Positions 20,751 through 31,979 are shown, numbered from the stretch's first letter. The stretch is DNA of 64,000 nucleotides from Pectinophora gossypiella (GCF_024362695.1 NC_065426.1:1054001-1118000), one strand, 5' to 3'. A program made the numbers and translations. Notes: generated by a model not told the origin, from the sequence alone.

Positions 20751-20799
20751 GCTCAAACGACAATTCTATTGTTTTTTATTTTAACCGGGCACAATTCAA

Positions 20800-21070
20800 T
20801 TCAGTTTTCAACAAGGTTTCCAATTAAGTAGTTACTTTTTACTAAACGTCAAAACACGAATTGCTATGGAATTTGTATGAAAAAGCACACCGTGAAGTCA
20901 TTAAACAGACATGATGAAATGTCGGACTTATTATTACGTTGTTCTTGACTAAAATTCATAAATAAGATAAATAGAAAAAAGAAAATGTTTTTCGTTAGTT
21001 TTAGATCTGTCTTTATTTAGTAATCAGAATTTCATAATTTATCTTGAACAAAGTACACGACCCAATTATC
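20800..21070 (+). repeat. MITE family F, copy 2
   Basis: Matches 785-1035 in reverse orientation: 'agttactttttactaaacgt', 'ctatggaatttgtatgaaaa' and 'tagatctgtctttatttagt'. Confidence 0.6.
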
Positions 21071-21515
21071 TATTATCCAATCCAAAATGATTTCAAACTC
21101 AAATTCATTGTTCAGTAAATAAAATAAAAAATAATAATAAGCAAACATAACGTAATATCCTTAACCAGTACTGGCTTGTATCTTTTATTTTTTAAACTCT
21201 TAGCGCCCACTTATTAAAAACAAAACGAAAAAAAAATGGCGCCGCGCGCCGCGTCCGGTTCCGCCGGCAGCCATTTACCTCTTTGCTTTTACCTTTTTTT
21301 CTTCTCTTTTGAGTTAAGCAACGATATTGAATAATTCTTTGTAACATTCTTTTGATATGCTTTGACGAAATATAGAATGAATAGCCTTTTTAGCATGTTT
21401 TGTAGGTCAAGATGGCGAGAAAAATAAATAAAAAACTTTAACTAGTCGAACGAGGTAGTTACAGACAGTTATTTTTATTAGAATAGAATGTAATTTATTT
21501 GCTTGAAACGTTGTA
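21071..21515. other. Intronic, unassigned
   Basis: A short GC-rich run 'cgccgcgcgccgcgtccggt' (about 21240) is the only compositional feature. Confidence 0.4.
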
Positions 21516-21705
21516 AATTCAAATTCAAACATATCTTTATTCAGTAGGTAACATAGTTACACTTTGAATCGTCATTTTTTACATAACGAACGTCTCATCC
21601 GCCTAAAACTACTGCAGCTTCTCGCAACCTGTGTAGCCGGGGAAAATAAGCTGCAAGATAAACCTCGGCACAGGGCCTAGACTACGTTCTTTAAAAAAAA
21701 AAACA
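21516..21705 (-). repeat. LINE 3'-end fragment, family L
   Basis: Starts 'ttcaaattcaaacatatctt', continues 'gtaacatagttacactttga' and 'tctcgcaacctgtgtagccg'. Ends at an A-run. Confidence 0.7.
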
Positions 21706-21812
21706 TATATTTTTTTTGTAATTATGAATATACGTTTAACAGTCTCCCGCATGCTCTACCTTAAACTAAGGCGTGCCAATGTTTTCATATCAATATTTTA
21801 TCTCATTTATTT

Positions 21813-22109
21813 CATCATCATCATCACCAGCCCATTAACGTCCCCACTGCTGGGGCACGGGCCTTCCCTATGGATGGATAGGGAGATCGGGCCTTAAACC
21901 ACCACGCGGGCCCAGTGCGGATTGGTGGTTATTAACGACTGCTAATGCAGCCGGGACCAACGGCTTAACGTGAATTCCGAAGCACGGAGGAGCTCGAGAT
22001 GAAAACTTTTTTTTTGTGGTCACCCATCCTATGACCGGCCTTTACGAAAGTTGCTTAACTTCGACAATCGCAGACCGAGCGCGTTTACCGCTGCGCCACC
22101 GAGCTCCTC
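21813..22109 (-). mobile_element. SINE family 3 (tRNA/5S-like hybrid)
   Basis: Full-length minus copy with a CAT-repeat tail on the left, 'ggtcacccatcctatgaccg' (5S-like block, reverse strand) and head 'ctgcgccaccgagctcctc'. Confidence 0.85.
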
Positions 22110-22139
22110 TATTTATTCTCTCATTGATTTATTCATTTA

Positions 22140-22225
22140 TTATGGTGCTGATTCCTGTAAACACCATCTGAGTTTATTTTAAGTTATACCTGTCATTTTC
22201 TTATCCGCCGAAAAGGAAAGTCAAG
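22140..22225. repeat. MITE family D end fragment
   Basis: 'attcctgtaaacaccatctg' through 'ttatccgccgaaaaggaaag'. It matches one end of 49529-49842. Confidence 0.6.
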
Positions 22226-22329
22226 ACCAGCTTCACCCCCCCCCCCCTCCTTTTTAAATTTGAATTTTATCTACTTAATTCTCTACGGAGATAGGTTGTC
22301 TGCGACCTGCAGACCTCCCCCACCCCTGA

Positions 22330-22600
22330 CATGACATGACATGACAAAAGCTGGATTCGGTCCTGCTCTCAATCAACTGAAAGTGGTACTCCACCCGGCT
22401 GATCCAGAGCGACTTAGTGGGGGTGTTTCGGCTAGACGGCTTAACGCACCTTCTGAAGCACGGAATAAACTTACTTTTTCGGGTAATCAGGTTCAGTCTG
22501 CACTGTGTTAACCAAACAAAGGACAATCTCACAATATCTACATCGGCTATCGAACCGGGTCTGCAGATCGTGAGCGAACATAACCTTTGGGAACACAATG
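22330..22600 (-). repeat. Diverged SINE family 1 copy
   Basis: Minus-strand SINE 1 body ('ggcttaacgcaccttctgaa', 'gggtaatcaggttcag'). The head region is degraded near 22545-22575. Open frames on both strands over this area are shadows. Confidence 0.55.
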
Positions 22601-24009
22601 CGATTATAACAAGTATTTCCTTATACTTACTTATCATTATAAAATTGAATGAAAGTTTCAAAATTGTGTCATTGAGTTAGATAACTACTTTTGAATTACA
22701 AAACTTGGGCAAAAAGCAAAAGTGACGAGGAGTTCAGATACACGCTCTACTGCGTTTTTGGATAGCAAATGAGTTTGTTTTTTTGTGATAATTTAGTCTT
22801 CGAAAAAGTAGTTCCTGTTACCTAGTGCCTCGCGGCGTATTGCCAAAGACATAGAGAATATAGAAAGGTATCTATCTAGTATCTATAAATAATAAGTGGG
22901 AAAATTGAAACGTATATAGACTGTTTAAGTTATGTTATGTTATCTAGATAAATATAACAAACGTCTCTATAGAAACATCGAAAAACTTTCGAATTTTGTT
23001 CAACAAAACGCGAGGAAAATTATTTTACATGATTGAATTTGGAACATTATAATTAAGAAATAAAAACTTTATAAGTAATACCCACTGTCAAATGGAATTT
23101 ATGTTTTATTCCTAATATTGAGGAAACCTATATTCCCGTGAAATGAGTTTCGGAGGTATGTGACCTAATCTGTGCTGGGCTGGTTTTCCCTAGAGCGGGT
23201 TCGAAGGTCAGAAAAAAGGTAAAAATTGTAGGAATTGTGGTTAGTTGGATAGCTGGGTAGGTACGTGGTTATTTTGCGGTTACACTTTCATAAAATATAA
23301 CATACCTAGGTACTTATAATAAAACCTATACAATGTTTTATGTTATATAATAAAAGACACAATAGTAACAGCATCTATTATGTTTTGTTTTGTAATATTT
23401 TTATTATTTGTTACTTTGTTTTCGTGTTGCATAAAATTGTTTTATGCGCTACTGTAATAAAAGTTGTCTAGTCTTTGCAATTCAATTTGTTATGTTAATG
23501 AATAGTTTTTATATAAGTATAATAGGTCAGAAAACCGGTGGACGGTTTTTTTTGATGGCAACATAACATAACATAGCAAATATTAAATAACTTGTAATTA
23601 TACCCCTCATTGATTTAAAAGATGTGTTACTGTTGCAGTTTCTTGTCATTTCTGCTCCTCAGCCCTAACACCTTGCGAAATGACGTAGATTCAAAAATGT
23701 TACATTGACCTTCAACAAGTTTATCCATGATAATTACGTTGAATAAATGATTCTGTTTTCTGAATGCTTTATATTGCACATACCGGAAATATAAAATACA
23801 AAACAAAAGAGAAATAGAAAAAGTACAGTAGGCGGCCTTATTGCTAAGTAGAAATCTCTTCCATCAAGGTAGTGCATCATAAGAGTTGATATACCGTTTG
23901 TTCCATTTCCTGACTTTTCACAATGGCAATAATTTTATTCGTTCTTTTCTAATAAATAATAAAAAAATACATATTTTAATTAAACTAACTTGAATTTCTC
24001 TTGTTACAG
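22601..24009. other. 3' part of intron 2
   Basis: 23100-23215 is a SINE 4 body fragment. 23635-23770 is a LINE tail (family N: 'ttcaacaagtttatccatga', 'gttgaataaatgattctg') with relatives at 30365-30440 (+) and 46675-46800 (-). The last 30 bases hold the branch and pyrimidine region 'cttgaatttctcttgttaca' of the exon 3 acceptor. Confidence 0.55.
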
Positions 24010-24495
24010 TACCAACCTAGTGACTACTCCGGCGGCTACGATTTCGGGGGCCACGGTGGTGAAGAATCCGAAGACCACGGAGGCCACGGGGGTTTTGGAG
24101 GCCAAGAATTGAAGGCCCACTCTTACCCCGTGCACCAACACATTGAAGAAGAAAATCCTGAACCCATCAAACACTACAAGGAAGTCGTGGTCCCTCTACC
24201 CAAAAACGTAGAATTCAAAATCAATCAACCCGTCTTAATTCCCGTACCTCACCCCGTCCCTATTCAAGTGCCCGTACCTAAGGCGGTTGTAATTCCAATC
24301 ATTAAAGAAGTATCAATTCCCGTTGAGAAGTCCGTACCATACCCGGTAGAAAAAACGGTACATGTACCAAAAATCGTCAAGGTCCCGTTCGAAGTTGTTA
24401 AGCACGTTATTGTCCCGGTAGAAAAGCCGGTACCATTCAAAGTACCGGTATATGAAACTATTATCCATACTAAGAAGGGATCCCATAAGATCTAA
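24010..24495 (+). CDS. Exon 3 (terminal) of secreted structural, cuticle-like protein
   Basis: The acceptor 'ctcttgttacag' ends at 24009, phase 0, and the stop TAA is at 24493-24495. It encodes residues 52-212 of the 212-residue product: a Gly/His-rich part (about 57-83, SGGYDFGGHGG...), an acidic linker, and a long Val-Pro-rich domain (about 110-199) built from words such as VPVP, IPVEKSVPYPVEK and VPVEKPVPFKVP, with Lys at intervals. Such V-P-x-E/K repeats occur in low-complexity cuticular and other extracellular matrix proteins of insects; there is no catalytic motif and no chitin-binding R&R consensus. Third-codon positions are richer in C and G than the flanking intron, which supports real coding. 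I cannot name an orthologue. No gene symbol is given. Confidence 0.85.
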   Translation, partial: YQPSDYSGGYDFGGHGGEESEDHGGHGGFGGQELKAHSYPVHQHIEEENPEPIKHYKEVVVPLPKNVEFKINQPVLIPVPHPVPIQVPVPKAVVIPIIKEVSIPVEKSVPYPVEKTVHVPKIVKVPFEVVKHVIVPVEKPVPFKVPVYETIIHTKKGSHKI

Positions 24496-24876
24496 AAAGT
24501 GAAATTTACATTTTTAACATTCCATTTTTCCACATTGCACCGAATAGACTTTTGATCGGTGTGACAAATTATAAAGGCAGTTCAATACTTTTAAATAGAC
24601 AAGATTCTGACGACGAGTGCTCGTCAAAGCCCCCTGTAAGCTGTATGGAGTTCACAGACGTCATAACCTAAGCCACGAGAATAGCGCTTGAATCACATAT
24701 AGCTAGCCGATCAAAAGATTATACAGTGTACCTTACCTTATATTATTTCTGTGAAAAGGAATATTTTCTTTTCTTTTCTGGCATTAAATTGACGAATAAG
24801 TACAAAAGCTAGAAGCGATATTGCAATAGTCCTGTTGTACTTTGTATATAAAAATAGTGTGTAGAACTTAGATTGA

Positions 24877-24882
24877 AATAAA
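24877..24882 (+). terminator. Polyadenylation signal of the cuticle-like gene
   Basis: AATAAA about 380 bases after the stop codon. A weaker ATTAAA lies at 24783-24788. This gives a 3' UTR of roughly 0.3-0.4 kb without recognised repeats. Confidence 0.55.
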
Positions 24883-24899
24883 TAGTGAAAATGGGTGAA

Positions 24900-25384
24900 T
24901 TTATGCCACCGGAATGATATCTACATGTAATTACGGTGGCGATTTTTTGCGGAATAACACCGCCTATTTGTAGGTAATCTTTAAAATTTATCATATTTTT
25001 TTCATTTCGTATTTCTCTTTGGTTTTGTAATACAAGTCATGTCGGTGGCATAAGTTTTCCAAATAGTGTATCAGTATATTTGTTTTAATGTATGGTTTAT
25101 TGACACTAGGACTACTATTTGACTGTTATTTTGTTTTTAATGTTGTTATACAGGGTTGTACAGGGTTTTGTAATCAAAAAAGTTATGTTCATAAGGAGGT
25201 TGCGAAAGTGACACCCCTGTTTAAAACTCTGTACTGCTCTGTACTGTTGTTAATTGTTGTTGTTGTTTGTATGTCTGTTGTTGTGTAAATGTGAGCGTGT
25301 TATGTACCTGTTGTGTTGTTAATTTTATTCTAAGTATTTAATTTTATTACTATTAAACATTTTTTTCAAAGTCATCATTTTTTT
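24900..25384. other. Intergenic, unassigned
   Basis: AT-rich with TTG-rich runs at 25240-25330. An open frame at 25088-25288 is hydrophobic by composition only and lacks gene context. Confidence 0.4.
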
Positions 25385-26050
25385 TGACATAAATATATAA
25401 ACTCACGTCCGCACGTCCTAATGGAGTGGGCAGAGTCACAGCCATAAGTAGTAACCAGTTGACTAATGTGGGACTTTCCAGGCTTTCCCCAAAAACGACA
25501 TAGATGGCGCTGTACAGAGTTGCCTTTGTCATAGAATAAGGAATAATACTGCGTATAGAACGGTAACTCTCCGCTCCCCACCAGCGTCTGAGCAGGGTTT
25601 ACCTCACCCCCCCTCGAACACAGTTTAGACTTGAATCGCATGGCGTCAGACGTCACACACACAGATGCGCGTGTACAATAACGTCAATGTGTGGTGTCTG
25701 TGTATAATGAGGTTGTCTGTATGAAGTGTCCGGGGTGTGCCTTTGTTTAACCTTCTAATTTTATGGATAACTGACGTACTATAATAATAATAATAAAAAA
25801 AAATATTTAGGCAAAATCTACGACACATATATACATTTACAACATTAAAATATACACACATTAACATACATCTTTCATCTTTGTTATTGGGTAAGTATCC
25901 TTCTTATTACACCAAGGCACAACACATCTTCCACCCATTATAAAGAGAAGTTATCCATGAAATTAGAAGGTTAAACGAAGACAGTTTTTTACAGCGCCAT
26001 CAATCTTTTTTTTTTGGGAAACGTAGCCTGGGAAGTCTCTCATTGTCCAT
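25385..26050. repeat. Cluster of GATGGCGTTGTT-family and family I pieces
   Basis: 25482-25520 and 25985-26045 carry inverted 'atggcgctgt' / 'acagcgccatc' ends with 'ccttctaattttatggataa' between, as in 1030-1655. 25540-25745 is family I inverted. 25385-25445 is a LINE-tail scrap ('ataaactcacgtccgc'). The cluster appears nested, and the order of insertion is uncertain. Confidence 0.5.
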
Positions 26051-26139
26051 CATAACAAAAAGGACATAAAATATGTATTTATCAAATTATCCATCCACAT
26101 TTGAACTTCACTTCAGCACTAAATAAAGTGAAGAGAGTT

Positions 26140-26240
26140 TTAGTGAAAAGTGTGTCAGGAATCAGGATCGAAGCAAATGGAATTCCATTATTCCTGCTTA
26201 CCCCGGTGGGAAATAGACGTGAGTTTATGTATGTATATTT
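26140..26240 (+). repeat. LINE tail, family M
   Basis: 'ggatcgaagcaaatggaatt' and 'gacgtgagtttatgtatgta', as at 20610. Confidence 0.6.
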
Positions 26241-27291
26241 ATATAATAAGTGAACATGTCGGTAACTAAAAAGAGTGAGTACAGAAGTAAAACAAATGAA
26301 GGTCATAGTAATAATATTTTTTTCCTACAATTTCCATTGTAAGTAGCGCCTGTGGGTTATAAACGAGCAATTCGTTGTCGCGATGCTTTTGCTACAGCAA
26401 TTGCTGCAGGCGTTAATTAAGTTTATGTCGTGTCATGTCTTGGTTGTATTTCGACAAACGACCGGGATGTTCCATTCAGAGTAATGTTCTCCAGCTCGCT
26501 TTTTCAGGTAGGATAAAATAAAACCATGAGTAAAAATACTTTTTTTTTGGGATAAATTTCTTTTCGACTCCTTTTTGACGATGATGTACTTAGAATGAGT
26601 ATTTCATACATTTCGGTGTGAGAAATACAGCTTTTTGCTCGCGATGTCGTCCATGTAGACTCCGGTTACCGCGCGCGGCATGTTTTCCCATCCCCTTAGG
26701 GATCAATTTCTGGGATAAAAACGATCTTATGTTCTTCTCTAGTTTCAAACTATCTATTTCCACGACGATGTCATGCCAGCCGTGGATACAACTACAACAA
26801 GGAACTCAGGAAACTACTTTTGGTACCTAAATGATTCATTCAAATATAAAATGTTATTACGATAATTCAGAATTTGCTTGCGATCGCACGAAACAATGCG
26901 CGTTCCATACGAAAATGGTCTGCATCATGACCTATTGTTTAGTAGTAAATCTTTTGCGCGCTTGCGCACTTATTTGGATACTAATGCTCCTATACAAACC
27001 TTCGACAATAAACAGATTATGTCATCCGCAGTATTGATTCCGATTTTACAAGAGACACATCTAGTTCGTGTCATTTTACATCACGGTTTTATTGCAAATC
27101 AAGTTTCAAAAATAGAACAACTTTAAAATTTACATACATTCATAAAATAATAAACAAATGACGTATCGTATTCAAACATTACATTGTAAAAATAAATCAA
27201 AATAAAAACAAGTGAACAGTTTTTAAAAATAAAGAACAAATTCAAACAGCCAGTGACGTACCTATAAAAAATAAAAAGCACAAAAGCCAAA
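26241..27291. other. Upstream region of the anchored-stalk exon
   Basis: 26690-26775 ('cttagggatcaatttctggg', 'tgttcttctctagtttcaaa') resembles a widespread insect interspersed repeat with the sense 'GGGATAAAAA-TATGT-CTTC'. The rest is unassigned. 'tataaaa' at about 27262 is only about 30 bases before the ATG, so it would leave almost no leader; the true promoter or an upstream exon is not identified. Confidence 0.4.
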
Positions 27292-27840
27292 ATGAAAGTA
27301 AACACACATTTATTGAAACTAATAATTCGTTTATTAATTTTATTAATACTATTCGTGATGTTATATATGATTTCGGTTATTCTGTATAGCTCACGTTACT
27401 GGCCTGATGTGTACAATTATGTAAATGCAAATATAACTATAAAACGTATACCAACTATATCAGAACTGAACCTAACTGTTATTGAAATAGATTTTACAAC
27501 AGAAATCTATACTACTTCTGACTATTCAGATACTACGAGCGACTATGAAGAATTCACTGAAGGTTATGACGAATTCTTCAAAGATATGAGAAGAAAGAAG
27601 GAAATTAAAATGGAAGATATAATTCTGCTTGAGGATAATACTGAACCAGTGGCTGCGCCTCGCCGTTTTTACTACGACTATTGGATCGATCTACTAGACG
27701 ATATTACTTCAAGTACATCAACAAGTCCTAACACTATAAAGATCGTGAACGATTTAGTAGATGACACTAAACTGACTACGAGCAAATCGATAGACGTAGA
27801 AATAATGACGTACGAAGAGGAGAAAGGATACGTACCACTG
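27292..27840 (+). CDS. Coding exon: membrane-anchored acidic Ser/Thr-rich stalk (protease-like gene, candidate alternative first exon)
   Basis: 183 codons from ATG 27292 (AAA before it) to donor GTGAGT at 27841, phase 0. Residues 9-32 form one long hydrophobic segment preceded by Lys/Arg and followed by YSSRYWPD, which fits a type II signal anchor better than a cleaved signal. The rest is acidic and Ser/Thr-rich, with sequons NIT (47) and NLT (60), a basic RRKK at about 100-103, and no Cys after the anchor. Such stalks precede domains held away from a membrane. I see no S1 exon before the next stalk exon at 37990, whose donor has the same phase; both could splice to the S1 exon at 63196. Reading through the donor adds only 12 residues before a stop. 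The family of the stalk itself is not recognised; a stand-alone small gene is the alternative. Confidence 0.65.
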
Positions 27841-28023
27841 GTGAGTACTGTTCTCATTCATACTTACATATTAGTTTAAATTTGTCATTTTTGTGGATGA
27901 CCTTTGTTTGGTAAGGACTTAGCAAGTTTGAATCACCTGCTTACCCGAATTAGTGATATTATATTCTTTATTAGGTACTAACTATTAGCCGTAACGTAAG
28001 ACATTTTTTTTAAACGTTGGGAA

Positions 28024-28230
28024 ATGGACGACGTGGTTATGTGGGACTCCCCGGGTGTCGCCACCCGGTATACCCACTAAAACCCAACGGTGTTCCTCCT
28101 TGTTGCCGTGTGGCGGGGATACGGGAACGCAATTGCACATAACCGCCTCCACACTGGGCCGTAAGACATCTCCACCAACCCGCAGTGGAGCAGCGTGGCG
28201 GAGTATGCTCTTTGATCAGAATAACAATGG
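28024..28230. repeat. GC-rich repeat scrap plus SINE 1 piece
   Basis: 28165-28215 is a SINE 1 body fragment ('ccaacccgcagtggagcagc'). 28024-28160 is a GC-rich unique stretch; the overlapping open frames on both strands have no recognised family. Confidence 0.4.
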
Positions 28231-28234
28231 GTGG

Positions 28235-28400
28235 AAGTTGGAATTGCACCTTGGTGTAATAAAAAGGGTCATCATTTATACCCAAAAAACAAAGATAAAA
28301 GATGCATATAGCTGTTATACATGAAAAGAAAAATCTTAACAACGCCATCTGTCGTGTTTTTGGGGAACGCTGATTGGAAAGTGCCTCATTAAATTCAGTT
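28235..28400. repeat. Right half of a GATGGCGTTGTT-family element
   Basis: 'ttgcaccttggtgtaataaa' through 'aacaacgccatctgtcgtgt' and 'tggaaagtgcctcatt', matching 1440-1655. Confidence 0.6.
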
Positions 28401-28683
28401 TGTCTATGACAAAAGTCAATACCATCGTTCGGGGTTCACATACAATTTTTTTTTGGTTTTCCCCGAAGGGTAAGGCAAAGGGAACTATGCCCATACAGCC
28501 ATGTCTTACGTATTTTTTTTCTTGATGATTAATAAAATGATGAAAGGTGATGATGATGAAACCTAAGCCCCCACCTTCGGAGTAGACTCCTTCTCCGAAC
28601 CCCAACCGAATTAACTCAAAAGTCCGCATAAACTTTCGAGTTATGAAGCGGCTTCCTGCCACGAACCGAAAATAGGCAGATAA

Positions 28684-30097
28684 GTCAATGTGGGGAAGAC
28701 CGGCATACTGTTCTAAAATTTGAGTTTGACTAAGTTTATTGAAGAAGATATCATTTGTAGATCAAGTTATATGATCGGGTATGATAGATAATTTACTTGG
28801 CTATGTTTATAAGTCTAAATATAAGAGAAAGCGCCGTAATCTTTTGATATACAATCGTTTTTTTAAAATATGCCAAGTAGACGGTCTTCCAATGCAGTGT
28901 GAGGCAAGTCCGTCCACAAAAGAAAAAACGCATTATTAGTAAGAAATCGTAGGCCTAGACGTATGAAAATACTTTTAGGCGGTGAACCAGCAATGCCATT
29001 CTGATACGTCATCATCATCATCAATTTAAGAGCCACGCTCTTGTCGGTGTAGCATTTTCCGAATACTCTCCATGCTACTTTTTAGGGAAAAATAGGGCAG
29101 TGGTTTCCCTCTTGCCTTCCGCCCCGCAGTACTCTGTCTGACGCGAGTGGGATGGCGCCCAGAGTAGTCTATTACAAAGCCATACTAGGACTCCTGTCCT
29201 CTGCCTCTGAATAGTACTGACAGTTACTGCTGCCCTCTCTGATACGTACTTTACCGATTTATGAATAAGGCTTTCATTACACAGATAAATGATTATTTTG
29301 TAAAACAAGGCAAGACCGGCATATCTTTGGTGACAGTGGTTGTAAACATTTCGTCATATTGTTTACCCGACTGCGGTGAAGCAAAGAGAGGGTTATGCGC
29401 TATGTATGTATGTATGTGTGTATACACGTTTGTTCCCTCCCAACCCCTGAAGCACTTATCAGAGTTAAACAAATGAGGTGTCACTAAAAAGCGTCTTGAT
29501 TGTCTGGTGGTAGACTATGTGACGTACACATATTACTTAATATTAGGTATAAGTCAGTAAGATTTATAATGTGAACACACACAAACACAAAATATTAACA
29601 GAATGGGACACAAAATGCTATCTCACTAGTCTTGCATAAAATACGCTCTGCTGTAATAGTTGACAATGTCTGGATTGAGGCAAGATCGGCATATGACGGA
29701 CTTCCCTCTCTTAATATAGACGGTCTTCCCAACTATTATATTTTCTACTTTAAAATTTCACATGGGTATAAATTCTAAATAAAAGCTATATTCCTGCATT
29801 CTGTTTAACGAATATATTAATGGATCAATAAATAACCTAAGTGATCAGAAAAACTTCTGAAAATCCTCCGATTTGCCACTTTTTTTGATCAAAAATCCGC
29901 CACTGGCTACTGCATTCTGAAGCGCGAAATGGTAAAAAAAATTGCAGGACCGATATTGTCCATACTAATCATACTAGCGCCGTCTACGGTTTTTAGTTCG
30001 GACTGGCTCTTTAGGGACTGTTTTATAGACAGAGACGTATTTAGAAGTTATTGGCAATAGACGGTCTTTTAGCCCAGACGGTCTTCCTCACATTGAC
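28684..30097. mobile_element. Candidate 1.4-kb non-autonomous DNA transposon
   Basis: The ends are inverted: 'gtcaatgtggggaagaccg' at 28684-28702 and 'cggtcttcctcacattgac' at 30079-30097 (one mismatch). The motif CGGTCTTCC or its complement recurs inside near 28880, 29715 and 30061, as expected of sub-terminal transposase-binding sites. It contains repeat H (29007-29235). No transposase is encoded. I do not recognise the superfamily. Confidence 0.5.
29007..29235 (+). repeat. Repeat family H, best copy
   Basis: Nearly the same as 2000-2235, beginning with CAT repeats. It is nested in the candidate 1.4-kb element. Confidence 0.7.
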
Positions 30098-30102
30098 CAC
30101 TT

Positions 30103-30255
30103 TGTTTATTGAATACTCCGATATAATAACACTCGCGAATGTCTTCCGACTAATTTAATGCGATCATTAACCACAAAACACCACTTCGTATTAATTATTT
30201 AGATTATTCAATGAAGAAAGCAACTGTCCCGTTCCCGTTTCCCGCCAAAAAGCCG
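30103..30255 (-). repeat. Dispersed repeat family G, copy 2
   Basis: Inverted copy of 18655-18812, from 'cactttgtttattgaatact' to 'cccgccaaaaagcc'. Confidence 0.7.
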
Positions 30256-30364
30256 GTTCACATACAAGCGAGAGTAATTATTTTTAATAAATATTTGTTT
30301 TTTAAATGATTGAAATCTTTTTGGTGTGTTTAATTCTTTGGGTAGTTAGGCTTATTAACCGAAA

Positions 30365-30440
30365 TTCAAAAGGTTAAATTGATCTTCAACAAGTTTATCC
30401 ATGATTAATACGTTGAATAAATGATTCTGATTCTGATTCA
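30365..30440 (+). repeat. LINE tail, family N
   Basis: 'ttcaacaagtttatccatga' followed by 'gttgaataaatgattctgat'. A SINE 3 follows a few bases after. Confidence 0.55.
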
Positions 30441-30451
30441 ACCTCATCACT

Positions 30452-30735
30452 ATCATCATCACCAGCCCATTAACGTCTCCACTGCTGGGGCACGGGCCTT
30501 CCCTATGGATGGATAGGGAGATCGGGCCTGAAACCACCACGCGGGCCCATTGCGGATTGGTTGCTAACGCAGCCGGGACCAACGGCTTAACGTGCCTTCC
30601 GAAGCACGGAGGAGCTCGAGATGAAAACTTTTATTTTTTTGTGGTCACCCATCCTATGACCGGCCTTTGCGAAAGTTGCTTAACTTCAACAATCGCAGAC
30701 CGAGCGCGTTTACCGTTACGCCACCGAGCTCCTCA
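30452..30735 (-). mobile_element. SINE family 3 (tRNA/5S-like hybrid)
   Basis: Minus copy, complete apart from a short deletion near 30560 (the 'ttattaacgactgc' segment is missing). Head at the right end 'cgccaccgagctcctc'. Confidence 0.85.
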
Positions 30736-30750
30736 CTTTTCTAAGTACAT

Positions 30751-31061
30751 TCTTCTTCAATCGTGAGGGTTGTGAGGTGAATTCCCAACCTCATCAACCC
30801 TGGTGTCAGGGTTACTATTGAACCGCCAAAGGCCCCTGACATGGCTCATGTAACGACTACTTACTTACATCAGTAACCGGGACCAACGGCTTAACGTACC
30901 TTCCGAAGATCATCTTACTTTTTGGACAATCAGGTGATTAGCCTTTAATGTCTTAACCAAACTAGGGGTTGTTACGTTATTTTTGTGATATTTTCCTACC
31001 GGGATTCGAACCCGGGACCGGATCGAGAGCCCAACGCTCACCCACTGGACCACAGAGGCTG
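30751..31061 (-). mobile_element. SINE family 2
   Basis: Minus copy next to the SINE 3, from 'tcttcttcaatcgtgagggt' to 'ccactggaccacagaggct'. Confidence 0.82.
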
Positions 31062-31344
31062 TTATTCAACCTATTGAATTCATCAGATTACGCTCGGTCA
31101 AAAGATGACACAATTCAAAAGCGGAATAACCCAATAGTTATTGCAATAGTTAAATAATGATGAATGAACCACTTATATAATAACCTAATAACTGATGTAT
31201 TGTATTTTTGCTTTCAAAAACGTTACGAAGAATTTTATTGACCTCGAAATCTCTAAGGAATGTAATACACTAATATTCGACTTAGAGCATTTTCGTTTGA
31301 AAGGTTTCTAGAAATAATTCCGAGAGAAAAATATAGAACGCGTT

Positions 31345-31800
31345 CTGTTTACTGGGTTCGAATCCCGGAGGGGACATATCACAAAAATCACTTAACAATC
31401 CCTAGTTTGGTTAAGACATTACATGCTGATCACTATCCGAAAGTAAGACGATCCGTGCTTCGGAAGTCACGTTAAGCCGTTGGTCCCGGTTACTACTTAC
31501 TGATGTAAGTAGTCGTTACATGAGCCATGTCAGGGGCCTTTGGCGGCTCAATAATAACTCTGACACCACGGTTGATAAGGTTGGTAATGGGTGAATATCA
31601 AAATGTGCCAAGTTTGGTGGCGAACCATCGTATTATTTTTTCGTGAAAAATTGAACAAGGAACAAGTTACCTCGTAGCTAGAACTATCCTTTTTCATGTC
31701 GGAACCCAATTTTTCATGAAAAAATAATATGAAAGTTCGTCACCAAACGTCACCATTTTGATATTCACCCTAATCAACCATACAACCCACACGATAGAAG
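31345..31800 (+). mobile_element. SINE family 2 split by a MITE
   Basis: Plus-strand SINE 2 lacking most of its head (starts 'gggttcgaatcccgg' near 31351). Its 3' end is interrupted at 31589-31770 by a hairpin MITE. After the MITE, 'caaccatacaacccacacga' completes the SINE. Confidence 0.75.
31589..31770. mobile_element. 182-bp hairpin MITE with TAAT duplication
   Basis: Ends 'gggtgaatatcaaaatg' and its complement. The two halves pair over most of their length ('attattttttcgtgaaaaat' against 'tttttcatgaaaaaataata'). TAAT occurs at 31585-31588 and 31771-31774, and the surrounding SINE family gives the empty site. Confidence 0.78.
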
Positions 31801-31979
31801 AGGGCAACTGCTTATAAGGGTGCCCAGAGCATCGTCTAAAAAGAATTCGACTTTATCAATTCATGTTAGAAAGAGAAAGTAAAATTTGTTATCTTTCTTA
31901 AGGTATATATATAATTTTGATCGGTTAAATTAAAATAATCGGTGGATAGTCCAATGGTAAAGATTGAACCTGGAAAATA

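Noticed and set aside
22275..22661. 128-residue minus-strand frame
   Set aside because: Overlaps a diverged SINE 1 and has no start context, splice signals or domain.
28336..28662. 108-residue minus-strand frame
   Set aside because: Partly inside a transposon end and partly in a non-coding stretch with (GAT)n; no domain or splice context.
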